In this document: piece by piece, positions 24,676 to 34,300 of the stretch | Numbering within the stretch: position 1 is the first letter of the stretch | Layout of the letters: each line of letters opens with the position of its first letter | Assembly (NCBI GenBank): GCA_021904315.1 | Contig: CM038910.1 | Coordinates: 23,384,256 to 23,448,255, forward strand | Direction: 5' to 3' | DNA: 64,000 nt | From: Sphagnum magellanicum | Lineage: Eukaryota; Streptophyta; Sphagnopsida; Sphagnales; Sphagnaceae | Notes under the pieces: model-generated | Database searches by the model: none | What the model was told of the DNA's origin: nothing | What the model saw: the letters and a program-made list of their open reading frames with translations, nothing else | Program-made: the position numbers and the translations under genes

Positions 24676-25512
24676 TGTAACCGAACATGGGGTGACCGAA
24701 CAATGGAGCTATGTTGATTCTGATCCTGATTTTTGCACCATCACTAGGTTGGCTGCGCATTACGTCTCATTACTGCAGCAATGCATGGCGGCTGCTCTAG
24801 TTTGGTCATGGAAGCTCACCACACTTGAGGGAGACGGCACAAAATTATGGCAAAGGAGGTGCTGGCATTTATGGTTTGAGGCGATTGGAATGCAGGACGG
24901 TGCGGGAGCAGGAAATTCAAAGAGGCGGAGGCTGATCGTGCTAGTTAGTTCAGAAAATGTATAGTCGATGAGGAGATCTGTTTGCTTAAAAAAAAAAAAA
25001 GCAGAGATCAACAGAGAAGAAGTAGGAGATTTTTGGAGAATGCCGAGGAGCTTAGAAGATTGCTAGTTGTTGATTTCTTCCGCTGCGTTAGTAACTAGGG
25101 GATGGCTAGCTCCTAAATCTGGTGAGAGTCAGGTCGAAAGTAAGGATCGGTGCTGTAGACCGGTGAAGTTTGGAAAGTGTATAAATAGACAGCTCGAGTG
25201 GTCTGTTTTTGGAGCTCAATCGTTGACTGAGTAGTTGTTAGACTACTGAGGAACGTACTGGAAAAGAGGAAGCTTGTGTTGTTGAGGATTTTTGTGAAAT
25301 CTGAACTATGAGCTTTGGTCCTTGAGATTCTATGTAGGAGCCGGATCTACAGAGGTTCGGGCGAGATTGTTTTGCTCCAGTAATGAATTTCTCATTTGGA
25401 TTTGGACAAGTGATGTTGCTATGCTGTTTCTTTGATATGTGATTGCCCATGTTCACTCTGTCTGAGTGAGTGCATCAGAGGGGTCTGGTTGTTGTTTAGT
25501 CCCTTTCCTTTT
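24676..25512 (+). repeat. 5' LTR of the gag-only element
   Basis: Begins TGTAACCGAACATGG and ends just before the primer site. It has an A-tract at 24988-25000 and a strong TATA box at 25180-25187. Its GC content is clearly higher than the surrounding DNA. Confidence 0.85.
25180..25187 (+). promoter_or_regulatory. TATA box of the 5' LTR
   Basis: TATAAATA in the context GTGTATAAATAGACAG. It is conserved in the 3' LTR at 28833-28840. Transcription would start about 25-35 bp downstream, defining the U3/R border near 25210-25220. Confidence 0.75.
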
Positions 25513-25524
25513 TGGTATTAGAGC
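25513..25524 (+). promoter_or_regulatory. Primer binding site, initiator Met tRNA type
   Basis: TGGTATTAGAGC directly after the 5' LTR differs at one base from the common plant initiator-Met site TGGTATCAGAGC (C to T). Confidence 0.8.
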
Positions 25525-25605
25525 AAGTTGCGATCAGGTGACTTTAGCAAGACCCGTGTGAAGTAGAAATTATTGCAATTTTGGTTTGGAGCTCAATATT
25601 GCAAG

Positions 25606-26676
25606 ATGACCAGTCCCCAGGGCATGGATGAGTTGTTTTGGGGAAGGGACCATGAAGACGTTGATGATTGGGCAGAAAGGCTCAGCATGGCTACTGAGGT
25701 GCGAGACCTCAATGCAGATAAGCTTTTTAAGATCGCCAAGCTCAACTTGAGGGGCAGGGCCAGAGAGTGGTTCAGAAGGTTGCAACCGGCGCCAGCCGAT
25801 TGGCTTGAGCTAAGGACACTGATCGTACAGAAATACGGGAGTGTGGACGCTGATGACATCAGAGTGAAGCTCGATGCCATTAAGCAAGAACCCAAGGAGA
25901 GGGTTCAGAAGTACTTTGAACGTCTGGACAGGCTGTTCCAGAGAGGCAGAATACCAGACACCGAACAAAGGCGGAGGTTTTTGGCGAGACTAAGGCCTGA
26001 AATTCGAAAATTATGCGTCGTAAGGACTTTTGCTGACATTGAAGAGCTAGTGGGTGCAGCTACTAAGCTCGAGCGAGTGCTGGGTGAGCTTGGAGAGACT
26101 CCTTTCGAACCACTGAAGGAGGAGCAAGAAGAGGAAGTCACTGAAACAATAATGGAAAAACAGGTTGTTGCTTTGAATAACGCGTTTGTTAGCTTTTTCA
26201 AGAGGAATGTGCCAAGTCCTATCGCATCATCCTCTTCCACCATGTTCGGCGGATGCCAGATCTGTAAGGGAAGAGACCATATAGCCACTATATGTCCGAG
26301 ATTAAATGAACCACGGCCGAAATGCGCCAAATGTGGCATGTCTCATAGGACAGAGAATTGTGGGATGAAGTGCTCCTTCTGTTCGGGTTTAGGACACTCG
26401 AAGGATAGGTGTTGGAAGAAACCTATGGATGGGAAGTCACATTTTGGAGCAGCAAACTTTCTGGAAGTATTGCTGAATAATGAGGAAACAACTATGCAGC
26501 AACTCAACAGGTTGTGTGGAAATGAGAACATCTTCTCACACATTCGACCACCTAGGAGAAGAATGCCAGTCGAAGTTGCGACAGGAGGCGATGTACCATC
26601 TCCTGAAGTTGCAGAAGGGGTCACCATCCATCAAGGACTAGGTGTTGATGAGAAGGTGAATTCAACCATAGTGTAG
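25606..26676 (+). CDS. gag: Gag of the gag-only element (capsid and zinc knuckles)
   Basis: This is a structural Gag polyprotein that would assemble virus-like particles and bind RNA in the cytoplasm. I prefer the ATG at 25606 (MTSPQGMDELFWG) over the upstream ATG at 25573, because family members usually begin shortly before the FxG..HEDVDDW block. Residues about 15-170 match the Retrotrans_gag capsid fold (RAREWFRRLQPAPADW, VQKYGSVDADDIRVKLDAI, KYFERLDRLFQRGRI). Three knuckles follow: CQICKGRDHIATIC, CAKCGMSHRTENC and CSFCSGLGHSKDRC; the middle one is one residue short (CX2CX3HX4C). The frame ends at TAG (26674-26676), but the same frame stays open downstream for another 530 codons. That makes this stop probably a mutation or a readthrough site. 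Confidence 0.85.
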   Translation: MTSPQGMDELFWGRDHEDVDDWAERLSMATEVRDLNADKLFKIAKLNLRGRAREWFRRLQPAPADWLELRTLIVQKYGSVDADDIRVKLDAIKQEPKERVQKYFERLDRLFQRGRIPDTEQRRRFLARLRPEIRKLCVVRTFADIEELVGAATKLERVLGELGETPFEPLKEEQEEEVTETIMEKQVVALNNAFVSFFKRNVPSPIASSSSTMFGGCQICKGRDHIATICPRLNEPRPKCAKCGMSHRTENCGMKCSFCSGLGHSKDRCWKKPMDGKSHFGAANFLEVLLNNEETTMQQLNRLCGNENIFSHIRPPRRRMPVEVATGGDVPSPEVAEGVTIHQGLGVDEKVNSTIV

Positions 26677-27315
26677 GACCCCCCTACATATGAAGCTTCA
26701 ATAGACACTGATAAGAAGACTGAAAATATGGAGGCTGTTGTTGGTCATGGTGTTGCACCCTCACCAATGAAGCATCAAGAGACAAGAACAACAAGAATGG
26801 TAGTATCTAATGCCATTCTTGTGGGGGAAGCGGAAAACGGCGCTCGAGGCACAGATGGTGTGCTTAGGAGTGGAGTTGAAAACATGAATGAACAACTGAA
26901 AGAGAAACTGGATAATGTTGAGGGTCTTGAAATGAAGTGTTTAACAGAGGAAAATCCAGGCATACTGGAGGAGGAGAAGAGCCCCAAGTTGGGTCTATTT
27001 CTAAATACACTTGCCAATTCTGAAGACAAGGAGATGGTAGATGTGGATGACACCACAGAGACAGGAAATGCTTCCTTGAAGGTGGAGGAGCTATTCGCTA
27101 ATGTGCTACCACCATATGCAGTTGAGGATGATCTTGTAAATCAGGGAATGATAGTGAGTTGTACAGATGAGCAGCAAACCTTTGTCACACAACCTGCCAG
27201 CAAAATGGTTGATGTTCTTGTTGAAGTATCTCGACAAGAAGATCCTTCCTCGAGGACAGAATATGGCATGGAAATAAGAGGAGACGACAATAGGGGTGAA
27301 GCTGTGCGAATGTAG
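26677..27315 (+). CDS. In-frame continuation of Gag ORF, unknown domain
   Basis: This segment directly continues the Gag frame after the TAG at 26674, with no stop until a second TAG at 27313-27315. An internal ATG at 26728 opens a 195-residue frame. The sequence is acidic and low in hydrophobics (for example LKEKLDNVEGLEMKCLTEE and NSEDKEMVDVDDTTE), so probably disordered or helical. I see no protease (D-S/T-G) motif and no RT, RNase H or integrase motif. Function is unknown. It could be a Gag tail or a captured host segment. Confidence 0.55.
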   Translation, partial: DPPTYEASIDTDKKTENMEAVVGHGVAPSPMKHQETRTTRMVVSNAILVGEAENGARGTDGVLRSGVENMNEQLKEKLDNVEGLEMKCLTEENPGILEEEKSPKLGLFLNTLANSEDKEMVDVDDTTETGNASLKVEELFANVLPPYAVEDDLVNQGMIVSCTDEQQTFVTQPASKMVDVLVEVSRQEDPSSRTEYGMEIRGDDNRGEAVRM

Positions 27316-28281
27316 CTGCCAGACAGCTTTGTGGCTCCTGAGGATTCATCTATAGTTCCCATCCAAGTGAGCTGTCAGGCTTCTCCCAAGCCTTATTATA
27401 TTGACTCTTCCATGCAGTCACCAGAGGTGACGATGGGTACTGTTGTAGGCGAGCTCAATTCTGTCAACAAAGTTGCCAGTTTGAGTTCCAACAACTCTGA
27501 ACATAAGATGGGAACCATGCCACTCAAGCAACATTCAATTGCCCTTGATCAAGATTTGGTCACTGAGGTCAGTAGAAAAGGTGATGTTATTTTCTACAAC
27601 CTGGTCCATGCCGGGAACCAATATTCTGTTTTGGATGCAGAAATGGTGGAAGCTAACAGTCATGGTGATGTTTCAAATAGCTCTGATCCTGGAGAATTCA
27701 GACATCAACAATGTCTCTCATTGGAATCGCAAATGGAAGTGCATTTCACTGATCTTGAACATGCAAAAGTTGTAGTCTCTGAAAGTGACCAACCACTTTC
27801 AGATATGGAGGTTATGATGCTCAACAAGAATATTGTCCAGGACGAGTTTGAAGAGAGTTCAAATGCACCAGGTTCTACAGATAAGTACAAGGAGAGCCCA
27901 AGACTGAGTAGTATCTCTGAAGTCGTTCCGTTTATAACAACAAAGAGCAAGGAGATTGTTGTGCATCCTGAAGCTGCATTATGTGATTGTGTTGTCCAGA
28001 ATGAGTTTCAGAACAGTCCTACTGCAATCGAAGACAATGAGAGCTCAAGAGGATCTGGGGTTCTGGAAACAGTTCCTTGTGTAGTGGTGGAGAATGAAGT
28101 AGTTGGTATCAGACTTGCATTTTGCAAGAGCAGTGTCCACAACAAATTTGAGGATTCAACTACTGCAGATAAGGACAATGAGAGATCAAAAGAGCTTGAG
28201 CTGCAAGGGGAAGTTCATGATAGGCATCAGTGGGAAAGGTCTCGTAGGGGACTTCAGATCTATCATGTTGAACCAGATTGA
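27316..28281 (+). CDS. In-frame C-terminal part of Gag ORF, with internal repeats
   Basis: Same frame again, ending at TGA 28279-28281, 46 bp before the 3' LTR. About 320 residues, acidic and rich in Ser, Glu and Val. Three related units begin at about 27829, 27991 and 28132 (IVQDEFEESSNA, VVQNEFQNSPTAIEDNESS, SVHNKFEDSTTADKDNERS), with spacings of 54 and 47 codons. No catalytic motif is recognisable. That the frame stays open so far, apart from two TAGs, argues it was translated as part of one polyprotein of about 890 residues. Confidence 0.55.
   Translation: MPDSFVAPEDSSIVPIQVSCQASPKPYYIDSSMQSPEVTMGTVVGELNSVNKVASLSSNNSEHKMGTMPLKQHSIALDQDLVTEVSRKGDVIFYNLVHAGNQYSVLDAEMVEANSHGDVSNSSDPGEFRHQQCLSLESQMEVHFTDLEHAKVVVSESDQPLSDMEVMMLNKNIVQDEFEESSNAPGSTDKYKESPRLSSISEVVPFITTKSKEIVVHPEAALCDCVVQNEFQNSPTAIEDNESSRGSGVLETVPCVVVENEVVGIRLAFCKSSVHNKFEDSTTADKDNERSKELELQGEVHDRHQWERSRRGLQIYHVEPD
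27829..28210 (+). repeat. Three diverged protein-level repeat units
   Basis: The starts of the units align as [I/V/S]V[Q/H][D/N][E/K]F[E/Q]xS, followed by xTAxxDNE in units 2 and 3. Spacings are 162 and 141 bp. The repeats are much clearer as protein than as DNA, which suggests an old duplication kept under some selection. Confidence 0.6.
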
Positions 28282-28310
28282 ATGAAGCTGAGGGACTTAG
28301 CTTTCTCAAG

Positions 28311-28327
28311 AACGGAGGGGTGACAAA
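28311..28327 (+). promoter_or_regulatory. Polypurine tract of the gag-only element
   Basis: AACGGAGGGGTGACAAA lies immediately before the TGTAACC start of the 3' LTR. The GGAGGGG core is the likely primer for plus-strand synthesis. Confidence 0.65.
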
Positions 28328-29165
28328 TGTAACCGAACATGGGGTGACCGAATAATGGAGCTATGTTGATTCTGATCCTGATTTTTGCACCATCACTAGG
28401 TTGGCTGCGCATTCCGTCTCATTATTGCAGCAATGCATGGCGGCTGCTCTAATTTGGTCATGGAAGCTCACCACACTTGAGGGAGACGGCACAAAATTAT
28501 GGCAAAGGAGGTGCTGGCATTTATGGTTTGAGGCGATTGGAATGTAGGACGGTGCAGGAGCAGGAAATTCAAAGAGGCGGAGGCTGATCGTGCTAGTTAG
28601 TTCAGAAAATGTATAGTCGATGAGGAGATCTGTTTGCTTTAAAAAAAAAAAAAGCAGAGATCAACAGAGAAGAAGTAGGAGAGTTTTGGAAAATGCCGAG
28701 GAGCTTAGAAGATTGCTAGTTGTTGATTTCTTCCGCTGCGTTAGTAACTAGGGGATGGTTAGCTCCTAAATCTGGTGAGAGTCAGGTTGAAAGTAAGGAT
28801 CGGTGCTGTAGACCGGTGAAGTTTGGAAAGTGTATAAATAGACAGCTCGAGTGGTCTGTTTTTGGAGCTCAATCGTTGACTGAGTAGTTGTTAGACTACT
28901 GAGGAACGTACTGGAAAAGAGGAAGCTTGTGTTGTTGAGGATCTTTGTGAAATCTGAACTATGAGCTTTGGTCCTTGAGATTCTATGTAGGAGCCGGATC
29001 CGCAAAGGTTCGGGCGAGATTGTTTTGCTCCAGTAATGAATTTCTCATTTGGATTTGGACAAGTGATGTTGCTATGCTGTTTCTTTGATATGTGATTGCC
29101 CATGTTCACTCTGTCTGAGTGAGTGCATCAGAGGGGTCTAGTTATTGTTTGGTCCCTCTCCTTTT
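28328..29165 (+). repeat. 3' LTR of the gag-only element
   Basis: Direct repeat of 24676-25512 with about 18 substitutions and a one-base difference in the A-tract. The shared sequence ends in CCTTTTTGGT. After that the 5' copy runs into the primer site and the 3' copy into GACAAGAGGGGTCC of the host CACTA sequence. Confidence 0.85.
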
Positions 29166-29841
29166 TGGTGACAAGAGGGGTCCAAAGATTAAAAAAAGGA
29201 AAAAAACATATTTTGTAAGTTGGAAAGCCTATTTCTCTTCTTGTTATTTTTCATTAATCATTTTCCTTTGCACTTCAAAGATGATTTTTATAACTTGAGG
29301 TAGCAACCCATAACATTTTAAATCACTCAAAATGAAACACATATAACATAGTTGAATAGTAGTACTTTAGTAGTTGCGCACTAATGGCCATATTAATTGT
29401 ATCAATGTGAATTATAATTGAAAACTAGTTGAAAATGTATCCCATAATGGGTGGTGGAAATGTGGACATGTGGCATGATCACATGTATGTACATCGTACA
29501 GTAGTTGCAACATAATTGTTGTTTTAGTGACATATTTATAGTAGTTTTGAAATAATTGCCACATGCAACTACAATGCAACTCTTGAAAAAGTCAAACATG
29601 GTTGACTACATATGTATGTACAATGTGTATAAATTATTATATAGAAGACCCATTTTCAACTCACTTGCATCTATAATACAATTAACTAATTTTTTGACAT
29701 GGCAATTTATTTATTAATGCACCATATTTCTAAAGGGATAGTTACATAGTAGTTGTAATACCCAAAGGTTAGTTGCATAACAATTGTTTAAATTTTAGTT
29801 ACATGGTAGTGTGGTTTTAATGGATGTGATTTCTCATAGTG

Positions 29842-30480
29842 TTTTCAAATCATGAAATTTCATTACCTTTGAAATGACGTACCCAAGTATGACCCTTGAA
29901 TAAACCAAAACATGCATTTCTCCAAATTCAGACTAATAGTGAATTTTTGGCATTTGTCAAAACACAACTAAAGTTTGGTAAAATGTGTGTTGAGGTTGTT
30001 GAATACATTGAAGTCATCCAAGAACAATTTCATGAACACCTTGAAGTATTCATGAATGCCATATTCACTGCTGGTTGGTAGGTTAGTGGAACATTTTTCA
30101 ATCTAAAAGGCATGATTATCCAAACAAACGATCCCCAATCTGTAATGAAGGTAGTTTTATACTTGTTTTCAAGGGCGATCATTATCTGATGATAAGCTAA
30201 AAAACAATCTAGAAATGAGTAGATTTCATGCCCTACCACCATGTCTAATACTTCCTCCGTAAAAGGTAAAAGATAAGGATCTTTTTTCATGACAACATTC
30301 AATTTTCGAAAACCCATGCAAATTCAAAGCTTCCCGTTCTTTTTTGGTACCACCACAAATGGGAGAAAGCCAAGTTGCCTCCTCCATTGGAACAATGAAT
30401 CCTGCAATTAAAAGCTTGTCCAAATCTTGCTTCATGACCATAACATAATTCGAATTCATCCAATACTATGTTTGATGTGA
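29842..30480 (-). pseudogene. Gypsy1 reverse transcriptase core
   Basis: RNA-directed DNA polymerase remnant. In coding order (right to left) it has LDKLLIAGFIVPMEEATWLSP, MKKDPYLLPFTEEVLDMV, a palm segment SFLDCFLAYHQIMIALENKYK, then the catalytic LFLDDF box (about 30025-30005). This corresponds to YxDD and matches IFLDDF in Gypsy2. The frame runs into the CACTA boundary at 29842 (GYVISKGNEIS) and resumes at 23500. Frameshifts and stops are present, for example between 30226 and 30317. Confidence 0.85.
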
Positions 30481-30958
30481 TGCAAGAATATTAGTATTGA
30501 GCTAAATTTTGTGTTGCACTAGGTGAGGTGGAATACCTTTTAGATCCTTGTACGTCTATGCAAAGACGTCTTTATAACTTTTCAACAATTATTCTATTTC
30601 ATTTGCTATAAAAGAGTCCAAATTAGAGTTTAACTTCACCAATTTGGGTTTGTCATGAATACCCAAATTCAAAGGGCAAATTTGGACCTATTCTCATAGA
30701 TTCCACTTTGCTATCTTCATGTCTTGCACTTTGATGCATGTGTGTCTACCAAAAATTTTCCTAGTGTGTGGGGGAAGTCAAAAATCAATTTTTTGATATC
30801 GATTTTAATACTAGTACCGATTTTGGTGTTAGTGCCAATTTTGGTATCAATAATGATTTTTCCATTAGCCACCACCACCACCAAGATTTTCAGTTTTGGC
30901 AAAGTAATGGTGTCGATTACAAACAAATTCAGTTTGATCGCCAATAACACGTTTTCGT
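30481..30958 (-). pseudogene. Gypsy1 protease-RT linker
   Basis: Decayed coding strand between protease and RT. It shows YKDVFA and TYKDLKGIPPHLVQHKI, which correspond to the linker preceding RT in Gypsy2 (FKDVFAWIYKDLKGIPLEL), plus a lysine-rich piece (KIGTNTKIGTSIKIDIKK). Its right edge is the Gypsy2 insertion. Confidence 0.6.
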
Positions 30959-31383
30959 TGGTAAATACAAAATTCCTAATCCTATATGTTAATCTAAATC
31001 TGGATTGAAACATATTTTAAGACTAATACTAATAAAATCTATTCATTTAAATCTATTCATATTTGGTTTCAAAATTTAAATACAATAATGAAAATATGAA
31101 AAAAAATCAAAAGAACAAATATGGTTAAGGAATTGAAGCTTTTCCCAAAAAAAAAAAAAAGTGTTATTGTTTCTTACACCATCAAAACTCAATGTTCTAT
31201 AATGATCCTTTTTCTTCCTCTTTTCAAAAGATATTCATTAAAAAAACAATCCTATGTTATATTCAACTTCAAATAGTGATAAAAAAAAAACTATGAACTC
31301 TAGCTAATAATTTCTGAAATAGTAACTAGGAAAGTAGAAAATATACTAATTAACTATTACCATATGTAGTTATTCCCTTAACA
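30959..31383 (-). repeat. Gypsy2 3' LTR
   Basis: Aligns with 42454-42867: shared blocks include AATACAAAATTCCTAATCCT, GGAATTGAAGCTTTTCC, CTTTTCAAAAGATATTCATT and ATTCCCTTAACATTA-like ends. The adjoining polypurine tract on the minus strand reads GGGTGGGGTAA, right before TGTTAAGGG (31384-31394). Confidence 0.85.
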
Positions 31384-34300
31384 TTACCCCACCCATACTT
31401 TAAATTATGTCCCGGAATTCTAGATAAAAAATTATGTTAAAAAAATGAAATTTAATGTTATTTAAGATCCTATGATTCATAAATCTAATGTTGATATTGC
31501 TACATTACAGTTTGAACTATCTATATTATAATTTTCTTTGTTTGTGGTTGTTGTACTTTAAATTGAACCAATGTTTGATTCATTGTTGTACACATAGTCT
31601 GTTATTACTCTTTTGGTGGTTATGTTAACAACTATGCAATTGTCTAATGATGTGTTGTTGTTTATTCTAGTGACTATAATGTTGATGTCACTTATGGTTG
31701 TTGCTATGACTGTAGATTTGATGTAATCTAAGGACAAAACCACACTAGGGTGTTACAATTTTGGTAGATTAAAGTCCATTTTCAAAGTTTTTTTCTAATG
31801 TGGTTGAAAATTGGTTGAAAATATGAATATTTAGACGATATTGAAAATATATATTTTTTCCATTTCCAATTTCAAATCATGATGTTATAAGACATAAAAA
31901 ATATCTCAAAAAATATTATTTAAAAAAATATTTTTAAATGCTTAAATAAGCTTCTAAAATAATTATAGTTTTTGGAATTTAAAAAAGTTCATAACATAAT
32001 AAATTAAAATCACATTCCATGCATTCAATGTATCTTTAGTTTCTTAAACATAATTCATCCAATCTCTCAAAGTTTCAAAGACATAAGATTAACACATTGT
32101 AAAATAAAAGTCCATATCCATGAGTTTTGCAAGTGTGACAAAAAATGTGGGCAAAATTCAAAAGTCCATTACTTATTGGTTATCCACGATTTTGATTTGA
32201 TTTTTTCAGTTTTGAAAGCTTGATTATGATAGCTTTAGATAAGTGGGTCCTTTTTTGTTATTTCAATGGATCTTATTTTATTTATTTTCTTGTACCTAAG
32301 GAATGTAGGAAAAACTGTCATTGTGACGTCCATATAAGGTCACCATAATGCATAAACACCCTTAAATCTACTCTTGTTCTTGCAGCTTTGATGCAAGCTC
32401 AATATGATCCTACTGAACTTCTTGAGTTTTGTAGTCTTTAATTTGTATTTGCTCCCTTATTTTTGTGGTTGCAGATGCATACTCCTAATAACTAACCTCC
32501 TATGAAACAAATTTTATTGGTTTTAGAGTTTGTTGTGATGCATGTCATACCACCATCCTCCCTCTGAGGGCTATATTTCCCTCTTCTATTCTTGTATTTG
32601 ATGGTCTTGCACCATCAATATTTCCTTTGTTTTCTTCTTCATCTTAGGTTTCTGGTTCTAGAGAAAGGATTAAAGGTTCATATTTAAATGATGGTATGAC
32701 CTTTTCTATTTGAGATACCCTATGCATATACAACCTTTCATTTCTCTCATACCTTCTACAAACCTTTCCAATATCTTTTTGAACAATATCTTGCATTGCA
32801 CCCCCCCCCCCACAAATCTGCATCCTTTTCCTCCATTGACAATGCCTTGAGTTTCACCTAAAACAAAATATGTTACTTCTTGAATTCATTGTTTTCTCTA
32901 AAGACACTCATAATTGAAAGGCTTGACTCCCTAAGCCTCCTCCATAAGTTTTTGTAATTTTTCATTAAAGGCCATCTACTTCTGTAAATTTCTATTCATC
33001 TGTGCTTGCCTTTAATCAGATTGTTTTTATATGTCATTCTTGGCTTGATATACATTACCAATGTCCATTATAAGCTCCTCCAACTCCTTCTACTGCTTCA
33101 AGAGAGTATGTTCCATATTCTTGTAGTCATTCTAAAGTTTGTTATACTATACACTTGGAATATCCTTCTATGCCTTTAAGTTCTAGTAATTGGCATCGAT
33201 CTACTTTAGAATTGCCTAAAGAGAATCCTTTTCCACTATGATGTTCTCTAGATCCTTGTTGTGTTTTTCCATGTTATTAATCTTCTATTTGGTTGTTTAT
33301 AGTTCTATTAATACCTCATTATTCTCACTCTTCCTAACCTGCAACTTTGCTTTAAACTTCTACTCCTTCTCCAAAGGCCCCCTGTTGATTATGGATAGAT
33401 ATGTCCTTCTCCTTTATAATCTACTTATTTTTTATTTCCAAATTAGAAAGTCTAAGTAGAATATTGATCACCTATACACTATACTATGTTGCATGTTGAA
33501 ACATGTTAGCAACTCTCCTATGTTTATCCAAGTCTATTATAGCTCTTACACAAATCCTAGGAGTCTAACCTTTGGAACTTGTACTTGATGAACCCACATT
33601 TATGTGTGTAGTCCAAAATTTTCCAAATACATTTGTGCCTATTGCAAAACTTAGTCTTGAAGGTAGCATACCTTCATTATTCTGTGGTACTAGAACATAT
33701 TGTTGTATTTCTGGTGGATTTAGTCCATATTTTGTATCTATTCTTTTGTTACATATTAAGCTTGAGATTCTAGTTCCTTCTTGGGCCTTCTCTACTGTTC
33801 CAATCCATTTGATCTCTACTTTTGCTTGGGAGAGGAATGTGGTTTTGGATTAAACCTAGGAGATGTGGATTTCCCCTTTTGTCTCTAATGTTGTTATTGT
33901 TGCTTCTTTAGCAATTTTGTTGCCTGTTGAGGATTATTATTGCCCTTCATTGCAATATCCTCTTGTCTTCTTTGCCTCTTTTGTAAAATCTTTGTCTCCT
34001 CCTCATCATCAGACTAAAACATCAAAACTGTTTTTTGGGTTGTCCAAGTATTTGGCTATTTCTTTTTGTCAGAAGAAATGTGTGTAGGGTTCGGAGGTCT
34101 TTTATTCTTTATAAACATTTCCCTCATATTCTCCTTCTTCTCCTATCCTGCTATGGCTGCTCTACCTATTTCTTCCTCTCCTATGGCTGTACTCCTTCTA
34201 ACACTATTAGAAATTTTGTCTTTTGCAACTTGTCTTATGCAACTAAAAAATCTCACATGCAACTATTTTGGAGTTGCATGCAACATGTGCAGTTGCATGC

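Larger units (their letters stand above)
24676..29166 (+). mobile_element. Gag-only LTR retrotransposon (TR-GAG type)
   Basis: Two direct LTRs of about 837 bp (24676-25512, 28328-29165) flank a 2.8-kb interior. The interior holds a Met-tRNA-type primer site, one long Gag-containing frame and a polypurine tract, but no protease, RT, RNase H or integrase. This fits the class of plant terminal-repeat elements encoding only Gag, which must borrow enzymes from an autonomous relative. By eye the LTRs differ at about 18 positions (about 2%), nearly all transitions, so insertion is fairly recent. A clean 5-bp target duplication is not obvious (GGATA left; GTGACA or similar right). The flanks nevertheless match an uninterrupted repeat copy at 6520-6935. 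Confidence 0.85.
23501..29841. mobile_element. Non-autonomous CACTA transposon in Gypsy1 RT
   Basis: The left terminus CACTATTAGAAA and the reverse complement of the right terminus CACTATGAGAAA match at 11 of 12 bases. The target duplication is TTT (23498-23500 and 29842-29844). The Gypsy1 RT frame continues across the excised element. Without the inserted retrotransposon (24676-about 29166) it is about 1.85 kb. It has subterminal GTTGCAA-type words, a TAGGTAGG cluster at 23990-24085 and no visible transposase, so it would need an autonomous partner. Confidence 0.85.

Noticed and set aside
25905..26339. 144-codon minus-strand frame opposite the gag-only element's Gag
   Set aside because: It is antisense to a clear Gag coding region and has no domain. 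It is a shadow of the real frame.
28891..29109. 72-codon minus-strand frame, duplicated at 25238-25456
   Set aside because: Present twice only because it lies in both LTRs of the gag-only element. No start context or domain.
24676..29166. Reading the gag-only element as a host gene flanked by a segmental duplication
   Set aside because: Primer site, polypurine tract, TATA box in the repeat and CCHC Gag identify the repeats as LTRs.
32799..32812. Poly(C) run as a structured element
   Set aside because: A simple homopolymer within decayed Gypsy2 sequence, without further context.
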